Assembly: GCA_902594875.1 (NCBI GenBank)
Contig: CACJNU010000005.1
Location: 1-64,000 of the forward strand
DNA length: 64,000 nucleotides
Source: an uncultured Prochlorococcus sp.
GTDB lineage: Bacteria > Cyanobacteriota > Cyanobacteriia > PCC-6307 > Cyanobiaceae
Direction: 5' to 3'
The stretch's first letter is position 1, and each line of letters starts with the position of its first letter. The position numbers were made by a program, and so were the translations under genes. This document shows, one piece after another, positions 30,019 through 39,104 of the stretch. The notes beneath the pieces were generated by a model that saw nothing but the letters and a program-made list of their open reading frames with translations, was not told the origin of the DNA and did no database searches.

Positions 30019-30657
30019 ATGAAGGGAAAATTTATCGTTATAGAGGGTATTGATGGATGTGGTAAAACTACCCAAATAGATGAACTATCTAAATGGCTTC
30101 CTAATAGTGGTTTAATAAAGAAAGGGTCAAAATTAATCACAACTAGAGAACCTGGAGGCAGTCTTTTAGGAAAAAAACTTAGAGGACTGATTCTTGATAA
30201 TAATGAAAATAACAAGCCTTCATCTCTCGCAGAATTATTACTTTATTCAGCGGATAGAGCTGAACACGTTTCCAAAATTATTTCACCTGCTTTAAATAAT
30301 AATGATTGGGTAATAAGTGATAGATTTTCTGATTCCACACTGGCTTATCAAGGTTATGGAAGAAATATAAATTTAGAAGTAATTAAAAATATTGAATCTA
30401 TTGTTTGTCAAGGAACATCTCCAGATCACACTTTCTTCTTAGAAATTTCTCCAGAAGAGAGCATATTCCGAAGAAAAAATGAAATTCCAGACAGAATCGA
30501 ATCAGAAGGTATTAGATTTTTAGAAAAAGTAAATGAAGGGTTCAAACTAATTGCCAAACAAAAAAACTGGACAGTAATATCTGCTTCACAAAATATTAGA
30601 ACTATTTCTAATCAAATTAAAGAGACTTTACTAAACAATTTTTCTAATAACAAATGA
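30019..30657 (+). CDS. tmk: Thymidylate kinase
   Basis: Phosphorylates dTMP to dTDP for DNA synthesis. The 212-residue protein shows the P-loop [16 protein letters not shown] at 9-19, the dTMP-binding TTREPGG motif and the [15 protein letters not shown] segment with the conserved DR(F/Y). The ATG follows the stop of the copper ATPase with no spacer, and its own stop overlaps the holB start by four bases (ATGA). Confidence 0.94.
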   Translation: MKGKFIVIEGIDGCGKTTQIDELSKWLPNSGLIKKGSKLITTREPGGSLLGKKLRGLILDNNENNKPSSLAELLLYSADRAEHVSKIISPALNNNDWVISDRFSDSTLAYQGYGRNINLEVIKNIESIVCQGTSPDHTFFLEISPEESIFRRKNEIPDRIESEGIRFLEKVNEGFKLIAKQKNWTVISASQNIRTISNQIKETLLNNFSNNK

Positions 30658-31616
30658 TTGAGGTTAAAAAAAATAATACTTTCTTGAATGAGGAAGTCGA
30701 TACCTTTCTCAAAAACATAATTAAAAACAAATCATTAGCTAATGGTTATATATTTTATGGTGCTGAAGGATTAGGCAAAAAGCAAACTGCTCTTCAATTT
30801 ATAAAAGAGATTTTCAAACAGTCTTCACCAAGCGAAAATATTGAAGAGAGAATTACAAACAATAACCATCCTGATTTTTTAATTATTGAACCTGATTCTC
30901 TTTTGGCAAAAAAAAGTTCAGGAAGTTTCGATCTTGAAAAAACAATAAAAAGTGGATCTGAGATTATTAAAATTGCTCAAATACGAAATATCAAAACTTT
31001 TCTTAGTCAAAAATCAATCAACTCAGAAAAAAAAATTGTTTTGATTATTGATGCACACCTCTTAAACGAAGCAGCCTCAAATTGCCTTTTAAAAACCTTA
31101 GAAGAACCTAGTAACGGCATTTTTATTTTACTAACATCTAAATTAAACCTTCTCTTAGATACGATTATCTCAAGATGTCAAATCATCAGATTTCGATCTT
31201 TTTCTAGTGAACAAATAAAGTCAATTTTAAAAGAATATTTAGATACTTCTAAATTAAAGATAAATACAAAATTTCAACTTGAAGATTTAATAAACTCTGC
31301 AAATGGATCTCCAAATCAATTATTGAAAAATATTGAAATTTGGAATAATTTTTCAGATGAAATTATGAGTAAATTGGATTCACCAATTAAAAATAGTCTG
31401 GAAATATTAGAAATATCCAAATCAATATCTGAAAAATTAGAAATTTTTCAACAGATTTGTTTAGTTAATTTAATACAAACAATTTGGTGGAGAAAAACAA
31501 AAAATATCGGTTTAGTTAAAAAACTTGAAAATTTAAAATATCTCTTAAAAAAAAACATTCAACCAAGGTTGGCATGGGAAATAGCTTTTTTAAAAATTTC
31601 GATGGAAGATATATGA
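30654..31616 (+). CDS. holB: DNA polymerase III delta' subunit
   Basis: Clamp-loader subunit. The 320-residue protein has an AAA+-like N-terminal domain with a P-loop-like [14 protein letters not shown], the [29 protein letters not shown] block (sensor and SRC region [10 protein letters not shown]) and an alpha-helical C-terminal collar. The Cys cluster of the zinc module found in DnaX and many HolB proteins is not seen. It overlaps tmk by four bases, a pairing common in bacteria, and converges on rpaA with two bases between stops. Confidence 0.9.
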   Translation: MIEVKKNNTFLNEEVDTFLKNIIKNKSLANGYIFYGAEGLGKKQTALQFIKEIFKQSSPSENIEERITNNNHPDFLIIEPDSLLAKKSSGSFDLEKTIKSGSEIIKIAQIRNIKTFLSQKSINSEKKIVLIIDAHLLNEAASNCLLKTLEEPSNGIFILLTSKLNLLLDTIISRCQIIRFRSFSSEQIKSILKEYLDTSKLKINTKFQLEDLINSANGSPNQLLKNIEIWNNFSDEIMSKLDSPIKNSLEILEISKSISEKLEIFQQICLVNLIQTIWWRKTKNIGLVKKLENLKYLLKKNIQPRLAWEIAFLKISMEDI

Positions 31617-31618
31617 GA

Positions 31619-32401
31619 TTAATCTATTGAAGAATTTATCAAGTCAGGATTTCTTGCTTGAATAAACTCTTGCCTAGCAGTTTCTACTTGAGAACCGATA
31701 GGTAACTCAAGACAATATCCAGCACCGTATACCGTTTTTATATAAATAGGTTTCCGAGGATCGGGTTCAAGTTTAGTGCGCAAGTGTCTAATATGGACTC
31801 TTATCGTTTCAATATCATCATCAGGTTCATATCCCCATACTTCTTTAAGGATTAATGCTGGCGATACGGTTTGACCATGTCTCTGCAAAAGACAATGAAG
31901 AAGTTCAAATTCAAGATGCGTTAACCTAACAGGAGATTCAAACCATATAGCTTCAAATCTTTCCGGAACAAGAGTTAAAGGACCATAATTTAATATTTCT
32001 TGCTGGTTACTAGAATTCAATTGTGCTCTGTTGGTTCTTCGTAATAGAGCTTTTATGCGTACATGTAATTCTTCTAAATCGAATGGTTTAGTAATGTAGT
32101 CATCTGCTCCAGAATTAAATCCTGTAACTTTATCTTTAAGACCGCCTAACGCAGTTATCATCAAAATTGGTATATTTGATGTTCTTTCATCTCTTCTTAG
32201 TCGCTGGCATAAAGTTAAACCATCAACACTTGGTAACATCAAATCCAAAAGTATTAAATCTGGTGAATATTGAAGAGCTAGTGCTTGTCCTTTAATTCCA
32301 TCTTCAGCTTTTTGAACATCGAAACCAGAATGTTCTAAATGCCTAGCAACTAAATCACGCATATCACGATCATCTTCAATTAAAAGGATTGAAATTTTCA
32401 T
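31619..32401 (-). CDS. rpaA: Two-component response regulator RpaA (OmpR family)
   Basis: Output regulator of the circadian clock in Synechococcus, phosphorylated via SasA; also called regulator of phycobilisome association. The receiver domain has [25 protein letters not shown], acceptor Asp53 and [41 protein letters not shown]; the effector block [19 protein letters not shown] and [41 protein letters not shown] are characteristic of RpaA. The ATG at 32401 is preferred to the track TTG three codons earlier (32410). It transcribes away from a 401-bp intergenic region. Confidence 0.93.
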   Translation of the reverse strand: MKISILLIEDDRDMRDLVARHLEHSGFDVQKAEDGIKGQALALQYSPDLILLDLMLPSVDGLTLCQRLRRDERTSNIPILMITALGGLKDKVTGFNSGADDYITKPFDLEELHVRIKALLRRTNRAQLNSSNQQEILNYGPLTLVPERFEAIWFESPVRLTHLEFELLHCLLQRHGQTVSPALILKEVWGYEPDDDIETIRVHIRHLRTKLEPDPRKPIYIKTVYGAGYCLELPIGSQVETARQEFIQARNPDLINSSID

Positions 32402-32802
32402 ATTTATCAACTATTAAATTAAAATTAAGTTTTGGTACTATGATTCTCTCAAGAATTTATAAAGATTGCTGAATTACTGTAAACAATTTTATCAATTAGA
32501 TTTATCAATTAACTTACTGATAGCAATGGATTATGCAGAAATTACAGATTTTAAAAAAGTTTAAATTTTAGAATTTCTTTCGATTCTATTTACTTTTCCT
32601 TAATAATCAAAGGATTACTCGAAACAAATAATGGGTTAAATTGAAAAAATTTCTAATTCAGATTGTCACTATAAGGTTTAGAAAAATTGAATTAAATGTA
32701 GATTTTAAGTTTTCAAATAGGATTAAACTAGGTTTAAATGTTGAATTTCTCCAAAATGTTTAAAATCATAATTTTGTCTATATTAAAAAAATTTAAGTAT
32801 CT
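32402..32802. other. Intergenic region, 401 bp, no gene recognised
   Basis: One of the two longest non-coding stretches in the window. It should hold the promoters for rpaA (minus) and the 119-aa gene (plus). Reading all frames, I find only ORFs of a dozen codons. A TATATT at 32779-32784 could be a -10 element for the downstream gene. No strong hairpin, tRNA or known riboswitch was recognised by eye; a small RNA cannot be excluded. Confidence 0.4.
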
Positions 32803-33162
32803 ATGAAAAAGAAGTCCATTATCTATTCTGATTTATCAAAAAAACAACTAGAAACTCTTAAAGAACTTTACATTCAAAAAAAAGTTGAATCGATGAGTCA
32901 TCAAGAACTTAAACAATATGTATTAGAAATTATTTCTCATCAGATAAACGATACTATTGGCAAAGAAGAGGAAATGGAAGCTTGGAGAGAAATGTCAGAT
33001 TTTTTTGGAGAGCAATTTGAAATAAATATCTTAGAAATACAAGCAAAATACATTGACGATAAAAACGTAATAGAAACAGAAATAGATTCTCAGAAGCAAA
33101 GAATAGAATTACTTGAAAGGAATAATTTGAATCAAGAGAAAAAAGATATGTGGGATGACTAG
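32803..33162 (+). CDS. Hypothetical protein, 119 aa, charged and helical
   Basis: I do not recognise a function. The protein is strongly charged, starts KKKSIIYSDLSKKQLETLKELYIQKKVESMSHQELKQYVLEIISHQI and then has EEEMEAWREMSDFF, consistent with long helices; the tail (residues 75-115) is a heptad-like stretch that may be a coiled coil. I recall similar proteins in marine picocyanobacteria and their phages, but cannot verify this. No signal peptide, cysteine or membrane segment. It is isolated, flanked by 401 and 322 bp of non-coding DNA, suggesting it is transcribed alone. Confidence 0.7.
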   Translation: MKKKSIIYSDLSKKQLETLKELYIQKKVESMSHQELKQYVLEIISHQINDTIGKEEEMEAWREMSDFFGEQFEINILEIQAKYIDDKNVIETEIDSQKQRIELLERNNLNQEKKDMWDD

Positions 33163-33429
33163 AATTTTTTTTTGGTGTAGTAATTCAAATAATATAAACA
33201 AAAATATGTCTTAATTTCTAAAAATCAAAATCCAGCAAAGAGATTTTTTGTAGAACTTAGCAAATGTTCTAGTTACTGTTCTGAAAAAACAATTTTTTAG
33301 TTTATAAAAAATAGTTTATAACTTTAAAATTAATTCTTAATAATGTTCTATATACTAATTTTATTAGTACATCAAATATACTCGATTATATCTTCGGCTA
33401 ACCACTATTTGACAAAAAAGGTCAATAAA
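33163..33429. other. Non-coding spacer between the 119-aa gene and the tRNA terminator
   Basis: The sequence is extremely AT-rich with short inverted pieces, for example a TTGAC...GTCAA pair around 33409-33425 with a loop of seven bases. No ORF above a few codons was seen and no RNA gene is recognisable. It probably holds the 3' untranslated region of the 119-aa gene. Confidence 0.35.
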
Positions 33430-33460
33430 TTAAAAAAGTCACCTTTTTATGGGCGACTTT
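33430..33460 (-). terminator. Rho-independent terminator after tRNA-Asn
   Basis: Read on the minus strand, AAAGTCGCC pairs with GGTGACTTT (nine pairs including one G-U) around an eight-base loop, and the 3' arm runs into a T tract (CTTTTTTAATT). On the plus strand the same hairpin has an A-C mismatch and a weaker T tract, so it fits the tRNA transcript. It lies about 25 bases past the tRNA 3' end. Confidence 0.8.
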
Positions 33461-33484
33461 GGATAGTTTTTTGGAAATTATAAA

Positions 33485-33556
<72 letters not shown>

Positions 33557-33566
33557 ATATAAAGTG

Positions 33567-33596
33567 AATTTAGCTCTTTAAAGTACCTTATGACAA
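33567..33596 (-). promoter_or_regulatory. Candidate sigma-70 promoter of tRNA-Asn
   Basis: On the minus strand, TTGTCA and TAAATT hexamers are separated by 18 bases, and the -10 element ends 10 bases before the tRNA 5' end. The match is by eye only; AT-rich DNA yields such matches by chance, but position and spacing are right. Confidence 0.45.
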
Positions 33597-33605
33597 GTAC
33601 AAGAG

Positions 33606-34280
33606 TTAATTATATTGAAATTTTGATGGTTCTTGCCAATTAGATAAAAAACCATTTTTCAACTCTGCTACTGCATCAGCATAAGTAAATTCTTCACAAC
33701 GATGAGTAATCCACAAAGCTGTTAAAGGTTTTTTATTGTTGCTGGTGAGATTTTTAATAGTTTTTAAAACTTTTAATTGACTGGTTTGATCAAGTAACGC
33801 TGTAGGCTCATCCAAAAGAATAAAATTTCTATTACTTATAAGAGCGCATGCAATAGTTAAGCGTTGTTTTTGTCCACCGCTTAAAGTATGAACTGGCCTT
33901 TTTTCAAAACCTGTCAATCCTACCTGATCTAGCACATATTCAATTTTTTTATTAATTTCATTTTGACTTATATTTTGATTTATATTAATCAGAAGTTCAC
34001 TCCTACAATTTGGCATCAATATTTGATGATCAGGATTTTGAAACACCATACCAATATTTGCATTTGAATCAATAACACCATTGTTAGGTTTGATTATTCC
34101 ATTAATTAATTTTAAAAGAGTACTTTTTCCGCTACCGTTTTTACCTACAACCATCCAAAATCCAGGTTTTTTTATTGAGAAGTTGCATTTAAAAATTAAA
34201 TTTTCTTTTTCTCCAGGATATGAAAAAGAAACATCTTTAAATTTAATATAAGGTATTTCATTTTCAAGGGAATCACGCAT
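33606..34280 (-). CDS. ABC transporter ATP-binding protein (CbiO/EcfA-like)
   Basis: An ATPase with all motifs: Walker A VGKNGSGKSTLLKLING, Q-loop FQNPDHQILMP, signature LSGGQKQRLTIACAL, Walker B FILLDEPTALLD and the H-loop WITHRCEE. The FQNPD form is typical of cobalt/ECF-type transporter ATPases. No permease or substrate-binding gene is adjacent. The track start at 34292 is TTG; ATG at 34280 (224 aa) is preferred and falls 8 bp after the stop of the upstream UPF0367-type gene. Substrate unknown. Confidence 0.88.
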   Translation of the reverse strand: MRDSLENEIPYIKFKDVSFSYPGEKENLIFKCNFSIKKPGFWMVVGKNGSGKSTLLKLINGIIKPNNGVIDSNANIGMVFQNPDHQILMPNCRSELLININQNISQNEINKKIEYVLDQVGLTGFEKRPVHTLSGGQKQRLTIACALISNRNFILLDEPTALLDQTSQLKVLKTIKNLTSNNKKPLTALWITHRCEEFTYADAVAELKNGFLSNWQEPSKFQYN

Positions 34281-34288
34281 TAATTCTA

Positions 34289-34561
34289 TCAATCTATATT
34301 GAGAGAAAATCCTGGTCTTTTAGCTCCTCCTGCTACTGACGATTTTTCATATATCTGAACAGAAATGATTTCTTTTGCTCTTACAGAAATTAATTTATCT
34401 TGTACTTTGTCACATCTTAATTCGATCAGGTTTGATGTTTCTAAAGTTTCATTCATAGAGCTTTTTATCTTGTCATAAATTTGTTTAACATCATCAAATT
34501 CTTTCTTCTGAATTGAAAGTGGAAAAGGTGAATATCTCAGACTTAATTCCAACGAATACAT
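34289..34561 (-). CDS. UPF0367-like small protein
   Basis: A 90-residue protein MYSLELSLRYSPFPLSIQKKEFDDVKQIYDKI ending in an AGGAKRPGFSLNID tail, which fits the cyanobacterial UPF0367 family as I recall it (strand-rich start, one helix, Gly-rich end). No catalytic motif, signal or membrane helix. The second ATG (34561) is preferred to the one at 34567. It is immediately upstream of the orphan ABC ATPase on the same strand, so a shared function is possible but unproven. Confidence 0.75.
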   Translation of the reverse strand: MYSLELSLRYSPFPLSIQKKEFDDVKQIYDKIKSSMNETLETSNLIELRCDKVQDKLISVRAKEIISVQIYEKSSVAGGAKRPGFSLNID

Positions 34562-34713
34562 GATCATAATTAAAACTACCTTTTATACTACTAAATATTT
34601 TTCCGCAGGAAGTTATTTAAATTAAATTCTTTTGAGAAAATTATATAAAAGATCTTTAAATACAATTATCATGAGTATAGGAAATATTATTTTGCATTTT
34701 AAAAAATCATTTC

Positions 34714-35682
34714 ATGGAAATAGCAAATGATATAACTTCTCTAGTTGGAAATACCCCATTAGTTAAATTAAATCGAATCAGAAAGTATTTTGATTGTTAT
34801 CCAGAAATAATAGCCAAACTAGAAAGTTTCAATCCATCAGCATCCGTCAAGGATAGGATCGCTTATTCAATGTTGTCTAAAGCTGAAGAAGAGGGATTGA
34901 TAACGCCAGAGAAAACAACGTTAATTGAAGCAACTAGTGGGAATACTGGCATCGCATTAGCAATGGTTGCTGCAGCAAAAGGATATAAGTTGATATTAAC
35001 TATGCCGGATACGATGAGTATTGAGAGAAGGGCAATGTTGAGAGCATATGGAGCTGAATTACAACTAACACCAGGGAAAGATGGAATGAAAGGAGCTTTA
35101 GATTTAGCTAATGAGTTGTCTTCAACCATAGCAAATAGCTATCAATTTAATCAGTTTGAAAACTTTGCTAATCCAGATATTCATGAAAGAACAACAGCTA
35201 AAGAAATATGGTCCCAATCCAATAACAATTTAGATGGACTAGTTACAGGAGTAGGCACAGGAGGAACAATTACTGGTTGTGCACGTTTTTTGAAAAAAGT
35301 TAATCCAAATTGCAAAATTTATGCAGTAGAGCCCAAAAAAAGTGCTGTGATTTCCGGAGAAAAAGCAGGATCTCATTCAATTCAAGGAATTGGAGCGGGT
35401 TTCATACCGAAAGTACTTAATACTAAATTAATTGATGAAATTATAAAAATAGATGACGATGAAGCATTTTACTATGGGCGTTTATTAGCTCGATTGGAAG
35501 GTCTTTTATCTGGCATCAGCAGCGGCGCAGCTTTAGCTGCAACTATAAAAATCGGTAAAAGAAAAGAACTAATGAATAAAAGATTGATAGTTATTCTTCC
35601 TAGTTTTGGAGAAAGATATTTATCAACAGCAATGTTTGAATCTAATTCATCAATTCAAGCCAGAAAAGATGGTTATCTTTAA
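34714..35682 (+). CDS. cysK: Cysteine synthase (O-acetylserine sulfhydrylase)
   Basis: PLP enzyme making cysteine from O-acetylserine and sulfide. The 322-residue protein has GNTPLVKLN at 12-20, the PLP lysine Lys46 in NPSASVKDRIAYSM, the phosphate-adjacent SGNTG at 75-79, and GVGTGGTITGCARFLK. Length and order are normal for CysK/CysM. The gene is followed 16 bp later by a J-domain gene. Confidence 0.93.
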   Translation: MEIANDITSLVGNTPLVKLNRIRKYFDCYPEIIAKLESFNPSASVKDRIAYSMLSKAEEEGLITPEKTTLIEATSGNTGIALAMVAAAKGYKLILTMPDTMSIERRAMLRAYGAELQLTPGKDGMKGALDLANELSSTIANSYQFNQFENFANPDIHERTTAKEIWSQSNNNLDGLVTGVGTGGTITGCARFLKKVNPNCKIYAVEPKKSAVISGEKAGSHSIQGIGAGFIPKVLNTKLIDEIIKIDDDEAFYYGRLLARLEGLLSGISSGAALAATIKIGKRKELMNKRLIVILPSFGERYLSTAMFESNSSIQARKDGYL

Positions 35683-35698
35683 TGCATAATTTATAAAC

Positions 35699-36376
35699 AT
35701 GAGAAAAAATTTATATGAAGAATTAGGCCTCAAAAAAAATGCAACCAAAAGTGAAATTAAATCTTCATATCGCTCTTTAGTTAAGCAACATCATCCTGAT
35801 GCAGGCGGTAAGAAAGAACGATTTCTTGCAATACAAAATGCCTGGGAAACTCTAAATGACCCTATCAAAAAGAAACAATACGATAGAAGTTTTCTCTCTT
35901 CCAGTTCATCAATTGATTCATTAAACGAAAATTGGGAAGAGAAATTTAATTCTAAAAAATATAATTCTTCAATTAAGGACAAAGAAGTTGAAACATGGAT
36001 TAAAGAAATTTATAGTCCGATAAATAGATTAATTAGTCAAATCATTAAACCTTTGAATAACGAAATAAAAAAACTATCTGCGGATCCATATGATGACCAA
36101 CTAATGGAAAATTTCTGCAGTTACATAATGCTTTCACAAAAGAAAATGGAAAAAGTAGAAAAAATTTATAAAAAAAAATTAGTTCCAAAGTCTATTTCAG
36201 CTTTAGGCCTCGATCTATATCATTGTTTTTCACAAGTTAAAGATGCGCTATCAGAATTTGATAGATATACACAAGGATACGTAGATAATTACCTATTTGA
36301 TGGCAAAGAAATGATCAAAGAAGCAAAAAGAATCCAATCAAAGATGTCTGCTGAGAAAAAAAATAAAAACTTTTAG
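35699..36376 (+). CDS. J-domain protein
   Basis: Probable DnaK co-chaperone. The first 65 residues form a J domain (NLYEELGLKKNATKSEIKSSYRSLVKQHHPDAGG, HPD at 32-34, then AWETLNDPIKKKQYD). The remaining 160 residues lack the Gly/Phe and zinc-finger regions and are charged and helical (KEIYSPINRLISQIIKPLNNEIKKL), so this is a type III (class C) J protein with an unknown client. It is 16 bp after cysK and converges on ndhO. Confidence 0.9.
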   Translation: MRKNLYEELGLKKNATKSEIKSSYRSLVKQHHPDAGGKKERFLAIQNAWETLNDPIKKKQYDRSFLSSSSSIDSLNENWEEKFNSKKYNSSIKDKEVETWIKEIYSPINRLISQIIKPLNNEIKKLSADPYDDQLMENFCSYIMLSQKKMEKVEKIYKKKLVPKSISALGLDLYHCFSQVKDALSEFDRYTQGYVDNYLFDGKEMIKEAKRIQSKMSAEKKNKNF

Positions 36377-36387
36377 ATATAAAAATT

Positions 36388-36624
36388 TTATTGAGTATAT
36401 TCTTTAAGTTGATTTAATTTCAACCAAACATCGGGAACAGGTCTGCGCCATCGAACCTGAGCATATTCGTCTTTGAGTGAAAGAATCTCTCCAGGTCCTT
36501 CAAAGACATAATTAGGTAAATCATTATCACTGGCTTGCGCTTCGATACTTTTTATGTAATTTTCTCTATCGACAAAAACTAAGCTTCCTTTCTTGAGAGG
36601 TTTCTTTGGAATAGAATCTGTCAT
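36388..36624 (-). CDS. ndhO: NAD(P)H-quinone oxidoreductase subunit O (NdhO)
   Basis: Small oxygenic-type subunit of the NDH-1 hydrophilic arm. The 78-residue protein has the family features LKKGSLVFVDRENYIKSIEAQASDNDLPNYVFEGPGEILSLKDEYAQVRWRRPVPDVWLKLNQLKEY, an SH3-like beta barrel. It is a single gene, 137 bp from the divergent epimerase gene, another example of dispersed NDH-1 subunits in this window. Confidence 0.92.
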   Translation of the reverse strand: MTDSIPKKPLKKGSLVFVDRENYIKSIEAQASDNDLPNYVFEGPGEILSLKDEYAQVRWRRPVPDVWLKLNQLKEYTQ

Positions 36625-36761
36625 AATAAATTCAAGAAAGATATTTGAGATTAATTATACAAAAACTTGTTTAAAAATTATTGAAAAAAAATTTATACCG
36701 GAATAATAATTACAAACGTCTTAAAAATTTAATAGCCTTAAATGATAAACATTAATATGAC

Positions 36762-37688
36762 ATGCGTCTTTTACTACTTGGCTGTACTGGATTTGTTGGG
36801 AAAGAATTAGTTCCAACACTACACAATGAAAATCACGAAATATACATTGTAAGTAGAAAACCAATTAGTAAATTAAAGGTTGATCTAGATTTCAATAAGT
36901 TTAATTTTTTTCAAATAGATTTATCAAAAGAAAAAAACTGGAATAACGAAAATTTTCTAAATATTTTAAGAGAGAGCGATGGAATTATTAACCTGATGGG
37001 AGAACCAATAGCAGAAAAAAAATGGACTTCTGAACAAAAACAGGAGATTGAAAATAGTCGTATTAACACCACAAAATTTATGATGAAGACCCTTAAAAAT
37101 TTTAAAATAAACCCAAAAGTCATTATAAATGGATCAGCGATAGGTTATTACGGTACAAGTTTATCTGGTGAATTTACTGAAAATAGTATGGGCGGAAAAG
37201 ACTTTTTAGCTAATCTTTGCAAAAAATGGGAAGTGGTCGCTGCTGAAAAACCATTTTTCTCAAGATTAGTTATTTTTCGAATTGGAATAGTTATAGAGGC
37301 AGATGGAGGAGCATTAGGGAAAATGCTCCCTATATTTAAAGTTGGATTAGGTGGACCAATTGGAGATGGTAAGCAATGGATGAGTTGGATTCATAGAACT
37401 GATTTATGTGGATTAATTACTCAAGCATTAGTTGATAAAAAGTATTCGGGAGTATTTAATGCTGTTGCTCCAAATCCAGTATTAATGAGAGAATTTTCTC
37501 AGATTTTAGGCAAATGTCTGAATAGACCTAATTTACTTCCTGTACCTGGAGCGGTTTTAAAAATTTTGTTAGGAGATGGAGCGAAAGTTGTTTTAGAAGG
37601 ACAAAAAGTAATTAGTAGTAAACTCAAAAATTATCCTTTTAAATATCCTCTTCTTGAGAAAGCAATTTACGCCTCAACCAAGAATTAA
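36762..37688 (+). CDS. TIGR01777-type NAD(P)-binding epimerase-like protein
   Basis: An extended SDR-fold protein of 308 residues. The Gly-rich LLLGCTGFVGKELVP at 3-17 binds the nucleotide; INLMGEPIAEKKWTSEQKQEIENSRINTT and VIINGSAIGYYGT are hallmarks of the family once called cell-division inhibitor (SulA-like), which also has plant plastid members. The catalytic YxxxK is not obvious. Function unknown. It overlaps the convergent 89-aa gene by 50 bp. Confidence 0.85.
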   Translation: MRLLLLGCTGFVGKELVPTLHNENHEIYIVSRKPISKLKVDLDFNKFNFFQIDLSKEKNWNNENFLNILRESDGIINLMGEPIAEKKWTSEQKQEIENSRINTTKFMMKTLKNFKINPKVIINGSAIGYYGTSLSGEFTENSMGGKDFLANLCKKWEVVAAEKPFFSRLVIFRIGIVIEADGGALGKMLPIFKVGLGGPIGDGKQWMSWIHRTDLCGLITQALVDKKYSGVFNAVAPNPVLMREFSQILGKCLNRPNLLPVPGAVLKILLGDGAKVVLEGQKVISSKLKNYPFKYPLLEKAIYASTKN

Positions 37689-37908
37689 TACCGTTTACTA
37701 ATGCACCAATAATAAGAATTGTTATCAATGGAACTACAACAGGATTCCAAACTATCTGAATAAAATTAATAAAAATAAATATGCCATTTAATTGCATGAT
37801 GATTGCAAAAATAAAAAATATTGCAAAAAAAATGACTATAAATAAATTTATTAATAACAAATTATCAATAAATTGTTTTAACTTTTTATGATTATTCTCC
37901 TTAGTCAT
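37639..37908 (-). CDS. Hypothetical membrane protein, 89 aa
   Basis: A small protein with a Lys-rich N-terminus followed by two long hydrophobic helices (LLLINLFIVIFFAIFFIFAIIM and IVWNPVVVPLITILIIGALVNGI) and a short charged tail. No known family recognised. It overlaps the convergent epimerase gene by 50 bp and lies immediately downstream of the LpxB-like gene (8-bp overlap), so it is probably translated as part of that same-strand group. Confidence 0.65.
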   Translation of the reverse strand: MTKENNHKKLKQFIDNLLLINLFIVIFFAIFFIFAIIMQLNGIFIFINFIQIVWNPVVVPLITILIIGALVNGINSWLRRKLLSQEEDI

Positions 37909-39103
37909 TTTTTATAACAATATTCATATCATCAACCATCTTAAGACAAACTTTGTTTTCACCCAGTCTTTTTTTAGCATTTTCATTACATGAGATCATA
38001 AACTTTTTATTTAGCTGTATAAGGTATATTATTTTTATGATCAATTTAATTGTCTGATTGATTTGATCATTCTTATCTTTATAATTAGTGGCACAAAAAA
38101 CATATTTTCCAAGCAAACGTCTTTGCGCTTCTGCAAAAGTTTTTGTGAATTGTGGACCTTTACCTTCAATTTGGATAACTGGTTTTCCTAATCCAATTGC
38201 TTGCTCTGCTGCTGTTCCTGCCATGCTGATACAACATCTACTTTTCAATAATATTTTGTCAAAATTGTTCCAATATATATTCACTTCTAGAAATCTATAT
38301 TTGAATTTCAAAAGATTATTATCTTTTATATTTTCTATTTTTAACCATCCTCTTTTTAGCAATATCTCCTTTATTTTTAATGAAGATAGAGCATTAACTA
38401 TTGCAAAATTAAACTGAATTTTTTGAAAATATCTTAAATCTGATAATGCCTCTAATACCTCTAAAATAAAAACAAAATTATCTAAAATCTCAGGGAATCT
38501 ACTTCCTGGGAATAATCCAATACTAAATTTAGCTTTATTTAATTCTTTGTTTCTAGGAAAAAACTTATCCATAAAGGGGTTGCCTAAAAAAGACACTTTC
38601 TTTTTTAATTGCAATGTTAAATCATTAGCTGTAAGGGAATCTCTCGTATATATTTTTTTTGCTTTTTGTGAGAGCAAGAAAAATTTAGAAGGCCATGGTA
38701 ATTTCAACTTCCCTTCATAATGGCTGGAATAAGCAACTAGATATATAAAAAAATCTTTCTTACAAAACCATGCAAAAAAAACTGGCACAATATCTCCAAC
38801 TACAAAAAAATAATCATATTTTTTTCTTATTTTAAAAGTTAAATATAATCTTTTTAAAAGATAAAATATTTCTCCTCCAAATATCTCAGTAAGTCTTCCC
38901 TTAAAGGAATTATAGCCAATTCCTCCAGTTCTAAATTCTTTAGTTTTACCGATAATCTTAATTTTTTCTTTTTCGTAATGGTTTCCCATACCAACAATTG
39001 GCAAAGCATGAACAGAATAACCACTTTTTACGAATTGTTTAGCTATTAAACTGCCAGATAGATCTTCTCCATGCCCATTACTTAATATTAAAATCTTAAA
39101 CAA
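37901..39103 (-). CDS. Lipid-A-disaccharide synthase-like (GT-B fold) protein
   Basis: A 400-residue protein resembling the cyanobacterial LpxB-related family. The start KILILSNGHGEDLSGSLIAKQFVKSGYSVHALPIVGMG, then PGSRFPEILDN and GTAAEQAIGLGKPVIQIEGKGPQFTKTFAEAQRRLLGK, are GT-B glycosyltransferase-like nucleotide-sugar elements. True LpxB works in lipid A synthesis, but such homologues in picocyanobacteria may glycosylate something else. The start is TTG at 39103, one base after the TPR gene stop. Confidence 0.75.
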   Translation of the reverse strand: MFKILILSNGHGEDLSGSLIAKQFVKSGYSVHALPIVGMGNHYEKEKIKIIGKTKEFRTGGIGYNSFKGRLTEIFGGEIFYLLKRLYLTFKIRKKYDYFFVVGDIVPVFFAWFCKKDFFIYLVAYSSHYEGKLKLPWPSKFFLLSQKAKKIYTRDSLTANDLTLQLKKKVSFLGNPFMDKFFPRNKELNKAKFSIGLFPGSRFPEILDNFVFILEVLEALSDLRYFQKIQFNFAIVNALSSLKIKEILLKRGWLKIENIKDNNLLKFKYRFLEVNIYWNNFDKILLKSRCCISMAGTAAEQAIGLGKPVIQIEGKGPQFTKTFAEAQRRLLGKYVFCATNYKDKNDQINQTIKLIIKIIYLIQLNKKFMISCNENAKKRLGENKVCLKMVDDMNIVIKND

Positions 39104-39104
39104 T

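Noticed and set aside
33409-33425. TTGAC...GTCAA inverted repeat as a second terminator
   Set aside because: The stem is only five base pairs and has no T tract; the nearby 9-bp hairpin is a far better candidate.
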